A stretch of 64,000 nt of DNA from CAVTWJ01 sp964525605 (GCA_964525605.1 CAZGKT010000007.1:62001-126000), one strand, 5' to 3'. Positions 16,918 through 26,159 are shown, counted from the first letter of the stretch. Notes: generated by a model not told the origin, from the sequence alone. A program made the numbers and translations.

Positions 16918-17081
16918 GCGTACATTTTTTGTAGCCTGTCTCTCACCCTACGCCCTAAAGGGCTACGGGTGGCATTCCGACTCGACCCCCGAAGCCCAAG
17001 CGCAGGGGGGCCTGTCCATCGAAGCCTTTAGGAGAAGGTGAAAGCTCTAAGATCTTAGGAAGAACCGCTTTTGACATGGGT

Positions 17082-18353
17082 TCAGTTATACAAACCCATG
17101 GAGATTTTCTGAAGGTACTCGGTGTTGACATCCGCGCAAAGAACGTAGGCCGGCCCTCCCGTTCCGTTGTGGAAAAGTCGGGCGAAGGTGACGCACATAT
17201 TGCCGGTGGATAGCGACAGGTAGGGTTCTGTGACGTAGGTGGTCTTGCGCAGGCCACCGTCGATGAGCATGTAAAAGTAGTCCTTCATGGTGTGGTCCTC
17301 CCCGACATGAGCGGGCCGGAACATGTGGTGGTTCCGACGACCCTCTTCCGACTTGCCGAATACCGTATCCGTCGCCTGGATGCCCTTTTCATCCAAAACA
17401 TAAAGGCTTTCCACCAGCGGGAAATAGTGGATCAATTCCTCCAATTTACGGGTGAAATCCGCCGGAGAAATCTTGGTAAGCTCAATCTGCACTTCGCGGG
17501 TCATCACCTCGTATTTTTTCAGGTTGTACCGTTTGATTTTCATTTTTTGGAAGAGGGAATCCTTGTACTTCTCATTGATTTCCGCGATCCGAGCGCTCAC
17601 CGTGGGCGTGTCGATCTCCTCAAGACGATGGGGCTTTGAAAAATAAAATCCCTGGATCAAATCCACCCCCAGTTCCATAACGGTCTGGGCTTCTTCCTCC
17701 GTTTCGATGCCCTCCGCCAGGGTCAGGGCCCCGATCTTGTGCGCGAGCCCCACTAGGGATTTGAAGACTTCCTGCTTGTGAAATTCCAGATGGATGTGCT
17801 GGACCAGGTAACGGTCCACCTTCAACAGGTCGGGCTTCAGGAGAGGAATCCGGTTCAAGTTGGAATGTCCGGCCCCCACGTCGTCCAGGGCGATCAGGAA
17901 GCCGTAATCCCGGTGGATCTGGATAAACTTTTGCAGTTCACGCAGGTCTTTCACGTGCGACTCGATGATCTCCAGGGAGATGGAGGAAGGCTCCAGTTCC
18001 GCGTCGGTCACCTGGCGCAGGAGCGCCCCCGAACCCACCACCCCCTGGTCGATGACGGAAGACTCGAAATTCAGCGAGAGGAAACCCCCGGGTTTCCCGG
18101 CCGCTCGGGGATTGAAACCCGCGAGAACCTTCTTGCGGCAAAGGCGGTCCAGTTCCAGGGTGAGCCCCGTCTCGGAGGCTCGAACAAAAAGCTTTTGGGG
18201 CGGGATGATTTCACCCCCGCCGATGGGGAGCCCCCGGATCAGGCCCTCGTAACCCGCGATATTTTTTTTCTTCAGGGAGACGATCGGCTGGTACAGGGCC
18301 GTCAGGGATTCCGCGGAGACGATTTCACCTAGGTTGAGGGCGGGGGTCGGCAT
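17082..18353 (-). CDS. EAL-domain c-di-GMP phosphodiesterase with C-terminal sensory domain
   Basis: A 423-residue cytoplasmic protein. The EAL domain (about residues 10-265) keeps the catalytic set: EGL in place of EAL (YEGLIRG), LNFESS, EIIES, the metal-binding DD of ALDDVGAGHSNLN, LLKVDR, LAEGIETEEEA and IQGFYFSKP, so it should hydrolyse c-di-GMP to pGpG. The C-terminal 140 residues (TKISPADFTRKLEELIHYF, then VTEPYLSLSTGN) resemble the PAS/Cache-like domain of YkuI and would sense a ligand. The start at 18353 follows AGGAG; an upstream ATG would add 14 residues. It may set c-di-GMP levels for PilZ and pilus functions in this genome. Confidence 0.87.
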   Translation of the reverse strand: MPTPALNLGEIVSAESLTALYQPIVSLKKKNIAGYEGLIRGLPIGGGEIIPPQKLFVRASETGLTLELDRLCRKKVLAGFNPRAAGKPGGFLSLNFESSVIDQGVVGSGALLRQVTDAELEPSSISLEIIESHVKDLRELQKFIQIHRDYGFLIALDDVGAGHSNLNRIPLLKPDLLKVDRYLVQHIHLEFHKQEVFKSLVGLAHKIGALTLAEGIETEEEAQTVMELGVDLIQGFYFSKPHRLEEIDTPTVSARIAEINEKYKDSLFQKMKIKRYNLKKYEVMTREVQIELTKISPADFTRKLEELIHYFPLVESLYVLDEKGIQATDTVFGKSEEGRRNHHMFRPAHVGEDHTMKDYFYMLIDGGLRKTTYVTEPYLSLSTGNMCVTFARLFHNGTGGPAYVLCADVNTEYLQKISMGLYN

Positions 18354-18763
18354 GGGGTCTCCTGGGTTGGTGGGTCGTATTACAAACGACACCAACTTGA
18401 ATAATCAATATCCATGCCAGCAAGAAAGCGCTACCCATAATGGGAAACTGCCCAGTAGCTGTCCGATTCCTGGGTAATTCAGGGCTCCAATCTAGGCCTA
18501 CGAGCCTTCCCCAAACCAATCCTCATTAACGGATATACGTTTTTGTAGGAAACCCTGCCCCGGGAAAAAAAATTCCGACAGTCTCTAAATGTAGGAACCC
18601 CATCGCTTTTATTTGTTTTTAGTTAGGCTTCCATCGACTTTCTTCACTGCTTTCCCGTCAATCCATGGCCGACATCCCGGAGGGAACAGGTGGAGAAAAT
18701 AGAGGGGGCGTTGACTCTAATTATCGGGGTGAACTAGTTTGGGAGGGCTGGGGAGGCCGCTTG
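18354..18763. other. Divergent intergenic region of 410 bases
   Basis: Nested inverted repeats lie at 18432-18476: TACCCA (18432-18437) pairs with TGGGTA (18471-18476), and TGGG (18441-18444) with CCCA (18451-18454). They could be an operator or leader hairpin for the EAL gene. No gene is seen in the rest; an upstream extension of the following gene to 18665 lacks coding character. Confidence 0.45.
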
Positions 18764-19075
18764 ATGCAACCATTCCTTTATCTGTTTTCGGCTGCTTTAT
18801 TCGCGGTGGGGGGAAGTGCGCTGTTGCGTTGGGGACGCCCATCAGGGCAGGCCGTGGGATGGGTTCTGGGCATGTGCGGTTTTTTCCTCTATAGCCTTTT
18901 AGTGAACCAGCCCAGGTGGGGGTTCGGGCTATCCTTAGGGTTGTACATCGTTCTGTATTTCTTGATGACCCAAGCGGCGGATATGCTTTTCTTCGGTAAA
19001 ACCTTCACCCGGCGCCAGATCGTTAGCACCCTTTTAATCACCGCCGGGGGCATCTGCCTGTTGATTTGGAAATAG
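18764..19075 (+). CDS. Small four-helix membrane protein (SMR/EamA-like)
   Basis: A 103-residue protein made almost entirely of four hydrophobic helices, the size and layout of small multidrug resistance proteins or a half EamA transporter. It lacks the essential membrane glutamate of EmrE in helix 1 (its helix reads FLYLFSAALFAVGGSAL), so classic proton-coupled drug export is doubtful; it is closer to DMT-superfamily relatives of unknown substrate. GGGGAGG lies 7 bases before the TTG/ATG pair at 18761/18764. Confidence 0.6.
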   Translation: MQPFLYLFSAALFAVGGSALLRWGRPSGQAVGWVLGMCGFFLYSLLVNQPRWGFGLSLGLYIVLYFLMTQAADMLFFGKTFTRRQIVSTLLITAGGICLLIWK

Positions 19076-19149
19076 CGGTTGGGCCCAAAGGTCTTGCGGC
19101 CCCCCAAAAACTCTGGACGCAAATATTAATATTTTCATAACAGCTTTAA

Positions 19150-19194
19150 CCGCTTTTTAATCCTTGGAAAAAGCGGAAGTGCTTCGCCGCGAAG
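19150..19194. repeat. Two adjacent stem-loops
   Basis: CCGCTTTTT (19150-19158) and AAAAAGCGG (19168-19176) form a perfect 9-base stem with a 9-base loop; CTTCG/CGAAG at 19182-19194 forms a second small hairpin. They lie between two small membrane-protein genes and may end the upstream transcript, though no T tract follows. Confidence 0.45.
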
Positions 19195-19315
19195 AAGATT
19201 CAATAACGGAATCGGCCCTAAGGGATGCATCCTGATGGGGATTTTGTTACTGTTTTTTCCAATTTGTTATCCAAATTTTAACCGTGCGGGGTTTTGAGAT
19301 GGTTTGGCGAACGAT

Positions 19316-19678
19316 ATGAAAAAGTTAATCCTGGTATTGGGGATGGGATTGATCGCGCTCTGGATTGCGGGCATCGTACTTGCGAATGTCTTCAATGTCG
19401 ATCCGGATCAGCTTTGCGGGCAATTAATGGCGAAGGGGCCCGCCCTACTCACCGGGTTAAAAATGGACCGGCTGACCCTTTTCGGACTCTTCGCGGTATC
19501 CGCAATGCTGTTTTGTTACGCCTTTGAGGACCGGAGCCGGTGGTTCGTGATGGGTTTCGCGTGGTCCTGTTGGCTGGGTTCAACCTATGGTTTCCTGCAG
19601 GGGGCCTGGCCTTTTGGAATGGTGGAAGGCATTTGGGGCGTCGTCGCGTTCAGGAAATGGTGGCTCATGAAAAAGTAG
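19316..19678 (+). CDS. Hypothetical membrane protein
   Basis: A 120-residue protein with four hydrophobic segments (LILVLGMGLIALWIAGIVLA at the N-terminus, LFGLFAVSAMLFCYAF in the middle, WFVMGFAWSCWLGSTYGFL, then a short fourth). It is rich in Trp. I do not recognise the family. The ATG at 19316 has no strong ribosome binding site, and an in-frame TTG at 19304 is possible. Confidence 0.5.
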   Translation: MKKLILVLGMGLIALWIAGIVLANVFNVDPDQLCGQLMAKGPALLTGLKMDRLTLFGLFAVSAMLFCYAFEDRSRWFVMGFAWSCWLGSTYGFLQGAWPFGMVEGIWGVVAFRKWWLMKK

Positions 19679-19777
19679 TGGACCCAAGGGGCAGCCGATT
19701 GCGGCCTGCCGTTTCGAATATTCAACTTCCTGCCGGGTGACCACTGCAAGAAAATGGTTTTGGTACAAAGTCATTTA

Positions 19778-19935
19778 TACCGGTATATGGCCGTATAAAT
19801 GGCAGTACAAATGGTATTCAAGCTGTATAAATGCTGTTTATGACAGTATAAGTGGCAGTATAAACGGTACAAATGCCGTATAAGCCACAGTAAAAATTGG
19901 CATTCGACCGGTATGAAGGTGGCATGGATCGGTGA
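19778..19935. repeat. Degenerate array of short GTATAAAT-type repeats
   Basis: About nine imperfect copies of a 10-14 base unit around GGCNGTATAAAT occur in series (for example CCGTATAAAT at 19791, GGCAGTACAAAT at 19801, CTGTATAAAT near 19823, GGCAGTATAAAC near 19854, GCCGTATAAG near 19875). The array fills the upstream region of the secreted-protein gene at 19945 and stops just before its ribosome binding site. Confidence 0.6.
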
Positions 19936-19944
19936 AGGACTGGT

Positions 19945-22212
19945 ATGGAAAACATCAAATTAATTCCGTTCATTGCCATTATTTATTTAGGTCTGCCCGT
20001 CTGGGGACGAACCGATTCTAATGCCCAACCTACGGCCAGCCTCCCCTCGACCCTGATTGATGATTTCAACGACTCTTCCTTGAGCGGTTCCAATCGCGTC
20101 CGGACTAATCTCTGGGGGGGGCGATGGGGCACCCTTACCGCTGGTGGCTCCATGGTGGTCACTTTCAACGGACCCGGCTACGGCGGAAGCCGGTATTCGG
20201 CGGGGGTCACGGGCACCATGGACGGCAAAGAGTGGGTTTTCGATCATAGCCAGGGTTCCGAATCCACGCCCATCGGCCCCTGGTCTTATACCATCCTCCA
20301 ATGTCCCTTTTATTCCCAGGATATCCCGGTCAACGTGTCCTGCCACGGTATGAAGGGCATTCAGTTTTGGATGAAGGGCGACGGCAGGCTTTATCGAGTT
20401 GAACTGCCGAGTGCTGCCGTGAAGGACGGCGACCGATGGTGCTGGTACGGCGTCAATTTTACGGCTCCGGCGGGAACCTGGTCATTCCACCAAATCCCTT
20501 TTTCTGAAATGACCCGCCAAAAGGCGGCGCCTCGGGAAGGGCTGCCCGAACACCCGGATGGCACCGATGTCACGGGAATCCAAATTTACCCACTTGAAAG
20601 CGGCCCCTTTGCCTTCAGCCTGACCCGGCTTTCCTTATACGGTTCTTACGTGCCCCTCTGCGACTCATCGACTGCGGATGCGCAAGTATCCCATCCGTAC
20701 TTGCCCAAGGGAAAATACAAGATTCTTTTCTATTACAGCAGCGCCTCAGATGAAAAAGGGTTCATGCTGGGGGCGGTCCATATCCTTCAAGACGCGGGAA
20801 ACCAGGTCACGATCATCGACGTGGGGTCGGTCCCTCACGACCCCAAAGCCGAGAATTGGGGAGATTACGATCAGGTTTGGGATGCTCGGATTCTGAACTA
20901 TGGCGGTTATGGTTGTGCCGGAAAACCCGGGGCGGCCGACTATTGGGGTGACGCCTGGCAGACCAAGGCCGTGGATTACCTGAACCATTGCGGCAAGATT
21001 TGTCTGATTGGCGAGTGCTGCCATTTCGTGAACAGGGACCAGGGACTCTACGGTTTTCTGAAAAAGATCCGGGCGGTTAAACCGAGCTTTGACCTCTGTG
21101 CGCCTTCGGCGCAGGGAAGCGATGAGACCCAGGGTCAGGCCTTTTATCCGGTGATGAATGGTCTGGGACCCACTTCCATATATACGGGTTGGGCGGGCGG
21201 TATTCCCCTGGATCTTTTGAACGGAACCAGTTTCGTGGACGTGAAGGATGACTGGAAATTCAACAATGGCGTGGATCGTTCCCTCGTCTGCGGTTGGACC
21301 GGCGACCAATTGGGAGGCGCGATCGAGGCGCCGTTTTTTGGGCGTGGAAAACTCTTCATGGTCTGGGACACCCATCCATGGGTCTGGCCCAAATGGGTTC
21401 CAGCGGGGGACGCCCTATCCACCGATATTGCCCGGTCTTCGAAGGAACTCACCTTGGGGATGGCCGATTGGCTGGGAAAAGGCCCTTGCCCGTGCGAAAC
21501 CCAAACCGTAATCCCTTTGCCCACTTTTACACTTACACCAACTCGAATTCGAACCCCCGTGCCTTCCCCGACACCATGGCCGACCTATACGCCTACCGAT
21601 ACACCCGTTCCCTGGCCCTGGACCCGCCGGGCGGCTTTGCCTGACCTTTCCTGGGCCACAAGAATACCTGAACCCAGCCCCTTGCCGACTTTGACTTATC
21701 CCGTTCCCTCGCCTACTCCGGTGAGGCTAGTTCCAAAACCCAGGGCTGCCCAAACCCCAACTCCGGCGATCCTTTCTCCGCGAGGAGCTTTCCCAACTCC
21801 GGTCCGTCTCAACCTGCTCACGCCCACGGACACCCCAACGTCCCCTCCCACCCACCGGCCGAAACCACGGCCCCAGAGCTTCCCAACGCCTGCTCGCCTC
21901 AACCCGGCCCAATGGCCATCCTTGGATCCTACCCTGAACGTCTCCTTTATCGAACCTCCGGCCAACATCTACATTACTTTCGCCGACGGCCCGGGCCGTT
22001 ACCAGGTGGTCGTGGTGGATGACCAGGGAAATACCCTTGAAGCTGTCTTTGACCGCAAGGTCGCGGCGGAAAGCGATGCCTGGGTAGAATGGGACGGCCT
22101 GAACCCAAAGGGAAAGCTGGTTTCACCCGGCCAATATTTCGTTATCCTGTTTAAGGACGGCAAGGCATTGAAACGGATTTCGGTCATTCGGAACAGCCCT
22201 TCCGCCCAGTAA
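19945..22212 (+). CDS. Large secreted multidomain protein with FlgD-like C-terminal domain
   Basis: A 755-residue exported protein. After the signal peptide come a galactose-binding/CIA30-like beta-sandwich (about 35-230; STLIDDFND and GMKGIQFWMKGDG are typical), a Rossmann-like domain (about 250-510) recalling ThuA or class I amidotransferase folds (YKILFYYSSASDEKG, KICLIGECCHF), a Pro/Thr linker (about 520-660), and a FlgD-type Ig domain (VVVVDDQGNTLEAVF, WDGLNPKGKLVSPGQYFV). The FlgD-like end is often found on cell-surface or secreted proteins in uncultured phyla. Sugar binding is inferred from the first domain. It is followed by the CE2-like esterase 32 bases later in the same direction, so the two probably form an operon. 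Confidence 0.7.
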   Translation: MENIKLIPFIAIIYLGLPVWGRTDSNAQPTASLPSTLIDDFNDSSLSGSNRVRTNLWGGRWGTLTAGGSMVVTFNGPGYGGSRYSAGVTGTMDGKEWVFDHSQGSESTPIGPWSYTILQCPFYSQDIPVNVSCHGMKGIQFWMKGDGRLYRVELPSAAVKDGDRWCWYGVNFTAPAGTWSFHQIPFSEMTRQKAAPREGLPEHPDGTDVTGIQIYPLESGPFAFSLTRLSLYGSYVPLCDSSTADAQVSHPYLPKGKYKILFYYSSASDEKGFMLGAVHILQDAGNQVTIIDVGSVPHDPKAENWGDYDQVWDARILNYGGYGCAGKPGAADYWGDAWQTKAVDYLNHCGKICLIGECCHFVNRDQGLYGFLKKIRAVKPSFDLCAPSAQGSDETQGQAFYPVMNGLGPTSIYTGWAGGIPLDLLNGTSFVDVKDDWKFNNGVDRSLVCGWTGDQLGGAIEAPFFGRGKLFMVWDTHPWVWPKWVPAGDALSTDIARSSKELTLGMADWLGKGPCPCETQTVIPLPTFTLTPTRIRTPVPSPTPWPTYTPTDTPVPWPWTRRAALPDLSWATRIPEPSPLPTLTYPVPSPTPVRLVPKPRAAQTPTPAILSPRGAFPTPVRLNLLTPTDTPTSPPTHRPKPRPQSFPTPARLNPAQWPSLDPTLNVSFIEPPANIYITFADGPGRYQVVVVDDQGNTLEAVFDRKVAAESDAWVEWDGLNPKGKLVSPGQYFVILFKDGKALKRISVIRNSPSAQ

Positions 22213-22244
22213 TTTGGTTGGATATGAAAAAAGGGGAACGACAA

Positions 22245-24002
22245 ATGAATCGGAAAATTATTTTTTTCTTGTTGCTAGGATGCCAGGCTTTCTTTCCGCT
22301 CCAATCCTTGTGGGCCGGGGATTCCCTTTTGCCCCTGACTTATCGAATCTGGGAAAACGGGACGGTGCTAGTCGATGACAGCCACCATAACATCGGCTAC
22401 GTCCAGCCTGAAATTTTTACCGAGGGGTGGAAATACAACGGCTTCAAGAACCTGACAGGTAAAAACACCCGCGGGTTCATCGGAACCGTAGATTTAGGCT
22501 CGGGCCAAACGGTCGACCTCAAGGTGTCGGTGGAGACTTTGCCGGAAGGGGTGGGGATCCACTATGTCCTTATCCCGAGGCAATCGGTCCAGGTCCTGCA
22601 GGTCCGCGTGCCACTTTACCTGAGCTATCCCGAATGGCAGGAAGACCCCTATGTCCTGGGGACCGGGCAGGGAGTGGTTCCACAAAAACCCGCCGGCGGA
22701 TGGGGCCTGATCACCCAGGCCGACGGCCAGCCCCTTACCTTGGGTCCTTCTCCAGCCCTGGGTCGCCTTCAAATTTACCTGGACCCCAAGACGGCCCATT
22801 TGGATTTGATCGATAGCCGGCAATGGCTTCCCAGTTTACTAGCCTCGATCCACCACAATGAACCCTCGGAAAAACCCTGGACTTGGAAAGCAGGCGAAGA
22901 AAAACGTTTCGATTTAACCCTAAGTTTTAACCGGCAGGTTTCATCCGCCCCCACGCCTACCCCGGAAGCGGGCCCCCATATGGATCCCAAGGATTCCGTG
23001 TTCATCCCCGCCGATGACCCCGGTATCCGATACTCGGGCCGATTCGATTTTTCTGACCCGAAGGCCCCGCGCTTTGACTGGCCGGCGGTTTCCATATCTA
23101 CGGTTTTTCAAGGAAATACCGTTGGAATCCTTCTGGACGATGGTACCAACGATTACGACGCCTTCATCGACGGAAAGCTTCAAAAGGTCATCGTGACGGA
23201 CGGTGCCAAACAATACACGGTCGGCGGTTTGGGGCCCGGGCCCCACACGCTTCTTCTAATCAAACGTACGGAGGCTACCTTTGGAATTGCCACTTTTAAG
23301 GGCTTGCTCCTGCAGAAAGGAATGTCCCTGCTAAAACCGCCTTCCCCGCCTTCTCGCCGGATTGAGTTCGTGGGAGATTCCCTGGCCTGCGGGGCCGAGG
23401 TGGAGGATTCCAATACCAGCTGCGAACCTTCTCATTTCCGTCCGACGGCGAACAGCTATCTGGCCTTTGGCCCCCTGGCCGCCCAGGCCCTCGACGCGGA
23501 TTACCGGGTCACTTCCTATTCCGGAACGGGGATACTGAAACAATTTGGGGATGCGAATCTCTCCATGCCAGGTTATTACCGCCGAGTCTTGGCGGGAGAG
23601 GAAAACCCGGTCATCGACCCCCATCAATGGGTACCGGATGCGGTAGTGATCGAATTGAGCGGAAATGACTTTTTTTCCGGCACACCCCCGCCCAGCCAAA
23701 AGGATTTCGAGGAGGCCTATAAAAATTTTATCGCTGTCCTCCGGTCCGATTACTCCCAGGCTCACATTTTTTGCCTGACCTTCGGGACCAAACCTCCCGC
23801 GGGAACTTTAATCCAGGAAATTGTGGCCCAAGAAAATGAGTTTGGTGACACCAAGATTAGGTTGATGGATGTGCATTACCCGGCGGCTCACGTGACGGGT
23901 TGCTATGAACATTTCGACCCCGTGGGCCAAAAACTAGTCGCGGATGAAGTGACGAAGGTTGTTCGGGAAGGCATGGGGTGGAATGAAGGAAAAACCAAGT
24001 AA
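22245..24002 (+). CDS. Secreted CE2-like carbohydrate esterase (SGNH hydrolase)
   Basis: A 585-residue exported protein. The C-terminal half has the carbohydrate esterase family 2 layout: a jelly-roll domain (about 250-365) followed by an SGNH hydrolase with the nucleophile block IEFVGDSLACG, the block III SGNDF and the histidine in TGCYEHFDPVGQ. CE2 enzymes remove acetyl groups from xylan or mannan. An additional N-terminal beta domain of some 230 residues (about 27-250) is not part of CE2 as I know it. The ATG at 22245 follows AAGGGGAAC and gives a clean signal peptide; earlier in-frame starts at 22218 and 22224 are less likely. Pairing with the upstream binding protein suggests polysaccharide deacetylation. 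Confidence 0.8.
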   Translation: MNRKIIFFLLLGCQAFFPLQSLWAGDSLLPLTYRIWENGTVLVDDSHHNIGYVQPEIFTEGWKYNGFKNLTGKNTRGFIGTVDLGSGQTVDLKVSVETLPEGVGIHYVLIPRQSVQVLQVRVPLYLSYPEWQEDPYVLGTGQGVVPQKPAGGWGLITQADGQPLTLGPSPALGRLQIYLDPKTAHLDLIDSRQWLPSLLASIHHNEPSEKPWTWKAGEEKRFDLTLSFNRQVSSAPTPTPEAGPHMDPKDSVFIPADDPGIRYSGRFDFSDPKAPRFDWPAVSISTVFQGNTVGILLDDGTNDYDAFIDGKLQKVIVTDGAKQYTVGGLGPGPHTLLLIKRTEATFGIATFKGLLLQKGMSLLKPPSPPSRRIEFVGDSLACGAEVEDSNTSCEPSHFRPTANSYLAFGPLAAQALDADYRVTSYSGTGILKQFGDANLSMPGYYRRVLAGEENPVIDPHQWVPDAVVIELSGNDFFSGTPPPSQKDFEEAYKNFIAVLRSDYSQAHIFCLTFGTKPPAGTLIQEIVAQENEFGDTKIRLMDVHYPAAHVTGCYEHFDPVGQKLVADEVTKVVREGMGWNEGKTK

Positions 24003-24072
24003 AGTTGATGCTTGAGTTCGGCGTTGGACTGGGACGAACAAATAAGTTCCAACGAGAAAGAACGACTTATTT

Positions 24073-24786
24073 ATGAAAAAAGTCCGAAAACAAATTATTT
24101 GTATGGGCGGAGGGGGATTTCTTATGGAACCCCAAAATCCATTATTGGATCTTTATATTCTCGGCCAGTCACCCAAGAAAAAACCCAAGATATGCTTTGT
24201 CGGCACGGCCAGCGGCGATTCGTTGGATTCGATCAAAAGATTTTTGACTCATTTTAAAAAATTCAATTGTGAACCTTCCTATCTGTCTTTATTCAAAGCG
24301 CCAAAAGAAAACCTGGAATCTTTTGTCCTGAGCAAGGACATTATCTATGTCGGTGGGGGCAATACCCGAAACCTCCTTTTGCTTTGGAAGGCGTGGGGCT
24401 TGGACAAGATAATGAAAAAAGGATGGAAACAAGGGATCGTTCTTTCCGGTGTAAGCGCGGGGTCTATTTGCTGGTTCGAGGAAGGCGTGACCGATTCATT
24501 CCCGGGAAAGCTCGCGCCTTTGAAATGCCTGGGCTTTCTGAAGGGCAGTAACTGTCCCCATTATGACGGAGAAAAAGAAAGACGGCCTTCTTACCATCGG
24601 CTCGTAAGGGAAAGAAAGATCAAGAATGGTTATGCGGCCGATGATGGCGTGGCGCTCCACTTTATCGACAATACGATCGCCCATATTGTTTCATCCCGGC
24701 CTTTGGGTCGAGCCTATAAAGTGGGTTGGCAAAAGGGAAAAGTGATTGAAGAAACTATCGTTCCAACTTATTTAGGCAAAACCTAA
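24073..24786 (+). CDS. Peptidase S51 family (peptidase E-like)
   Basis: A 237-residue cytoplasmic serine peptidase of the PepE/cyanophycinase family. It starts IICMGGGGF, has IIYVGGGNTRNLL, the nucleophile motif SGVSAGSICWFEEG and a histidine in NCPHYDGE. Dipeptidase E relatives cut Asp-Xaa dipeptides; this one lies closer to the uncharacterised Lmo0363-like branch. The base composition is visibly richer in A/T than the flanking genes, which together with the next three genes suggests recently gained material. Confidence 0.87.
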   Translation: MKKVRKQIICMGGGGFLMEPQNPLLDLYILGQSPKKKPKICFVGTASGDSLDSIKRFLTHFKKFNCEPSYLSLFKAPKENLESFVLSKDIIYVGGGNTRNLLLLWKAWGLDKIMKKGWKQGIVLSGVSAGSICWFEEGVTDSFPGKLAPLKCLGFLKGSNCPHYDGEKERRPSYHRLVRERKIKNGYAADDGVALHFIDNTIAHIVSSRPLGRAYKVGWQKGKVIEETIVPTYLGKT

Positions 24787-24788
24787 AC

Positions 24789-24818
24789 TTGTCCACGACG
24801 GGGACATTTCGTGGACAA
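24789..24818. repeat. Perfect 10-base inverted repeat before the GNAT gene
   Basis: TTGTCCACGA (24789-24798) and TCGTGGACAA (24809-24818) are exact inverted copies separated by 10 bases. The left arm and the following GGGGA recur with 15 of 16 matches at 26770-26785. It may be a terminator for the S51 gene, an operator, or a recombination-related repeat. Confidence 0.55.
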
Positions 24819-24832
24819 AGAGAAATGTATAA

Positions 24833-25357
24833 ATGGGCGAACTAATGGGGTTGAAAATTATTCTCTTTAACGAACAAGAACACGCAGAACTTGTACCCGA
24901 ACTAACCGAATTGCTTCATCAAGCCTATAAGCCCCTAGCGGACCGGGGGTTTCGTTATTCGGCAACCTACCAGCCTCCTGAAACTACTTTGAAAAGATTG
25001 AAGTACTTTGAATCATACCTAGCCTATTGGAGCGGCCAATTGGCTGGGACCATTGCCCTGATTCAATGGAAACCTGACAGCCCTTGTGAATATTACCGAA
25101 AGGAAGGGATATATCATTTTGGGCAGTTTGCGGTAAAACCAGAATTCCAGGGCCGGGGCATTGCGAACCAACTCCTTTTAAGAATTGAAGAGAGGACGAA
25201 GCAACTGCGAGGAAAAGAACTGGCACTCGATACCGCCGAAGGCGCGGTAGAATTAATCGAAATGTATAAGCGACGCGGGTTTAAGGCGGTCTCTACAACC
25301 AAATGGGCGAGTACTAACTATCAATCGATAGTCATGACAAAAGAAATATCAAGTTGA
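24833..25357 (+). CDS. GNAT family N-acetyltransferase
   Basis: A 174-residue protein with the acetyl-CoA binding motif A in FAVKPEFQGRGIANQLLLRI and the motif B end MYKRRGFKAV. The acceptor substrate cannot be read from sequence. An in-frame ATG at 24845 is also possible. It stands in the A/T-richer accessory patch, between the S51 peptidase and the frameshifted gene, all in one direction. Confidence 0.83.
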   Translation: MGELMGLKIILFNEQEHAELVPELTELLHQAYKPLADRGFRYSATYQPPETTLKRLKYFESYLAYWSGQLAGTIALIQWKPDSPCEYYRKEGIYHFGQFAVKPEFQGRGIANQLLLRIEERTKQLRGKELALDTAEGAVELIEMYKRRGFKAVSTTKWASTNYQSIVMTKEISS

Positions 25358-25452
25358 GTTGATGCTCTACACCGAGGACCTCCAATAGGCGAAACTTTTC
25401 CCGCCATATGACTTCATAAGAAATAAACTAGGGTTCGTAGGGCCGTCATTTC

Positions 25453-26159
25453 ATGAAAAAGGGGTATCAGGGCTTGAAACGAAAAAAAATATATTTTGCC
25501 GTGCCACTCCTATTAATCATGACCGCCTTTGGGTCATTCGTGGACACATCTTCGACGGTTGAAGCCTACCGCCAAAAAGGTTTCAAGGTCAAAACCGTCA
25601 TGCCGATTTTTTCCCAGCTGGTTGAGTTTAGCCTGCCGCGGGGTTTCCAAAAAGCCTATGAAAAGGCTACCGCCAAGAATTACATCTTGGAGTTGGTCCT
25701 CCAGGGAGAAACTTATTCCCATTGGACCCAAAGATCACCGTAACGGGTGAAAAGGACCTGGCGATCAAAAAACCCCAATTGACGCCACAAGAGTTCGCAG
25801 AAGGAATCGCTAAGTCTTTTAAAAGCGAATGTTCGACGACCTTCAGCCATGGAAAGGCGATCAATGGCAATTCACAGGTCGATGGTTTTGAGTCGTTCAT
25901 CGTTGTACTCAGTTGCGGAAGTCATGTCATACCGGAGGGGGCGGTTCGGGAAACAACTTTGTTCTTCGTGGTCAAAGGAAAAAGGGATTTTTATACGATT
26001 CAATGGGCCGAGCGGGGGCCTGCATCGGATAGCAAGGTCTATATCGAGAACGATCCCTGGATGGGAAGGGTGAAACAAATATTGCCTATCCGGCTATCGC
26101 CGGTCATCCCCCCAAAGAATATTAATCCGATGAAGGGGCCAGGAAATCAGGATATCTAA
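25453..26159 (+). pseudogene. Exported hypothetical protein interrupted by a one-base frameshift
   Basis: Two open frames join at about 25730. The first (25453-25743) encodes a signal-type helix (IYFAVPLLLIMTAFGSF) and a domain ending GETYSHWTQ; the second continues with KITVTGEKDLAIKKP through to 26159. ETxxxWTQ followed directly by xITVTGEKDL reads as one uninterrupted domain, so one A is missing from the CCCAAAG run at 25727-25733. Together they would make a protein of about 235 residues. Either the gene is broken or the assembly has a base error. The second frame has no ribosome binding site of its own. Function unknown. Confidence 0.72.

Noticed and set aside
16946..16969. Hairpin CCCTACGCCCTAAAGGGCTACGGG after the PrcB-like gene
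   Set aside because: It forms a fair stem but lacks a T tract and has no evident partner gene; recorded only as a possible weak terminator.
19778..19935. CRISPR array
   Set aside because: The repeat unit is 10-14 bases, degenerate, and without regular spacers; no cas genes nearby.
25722..25743. Programmed -1 frameshift at CCCAAAG
   Set aside because: The zero-frame codons CAA-AGA do not permit re-pairing after a -1 slip as in X-XXY-YYZ sites, and no downstream pseudoknot was seen; a base deletion is simpler.
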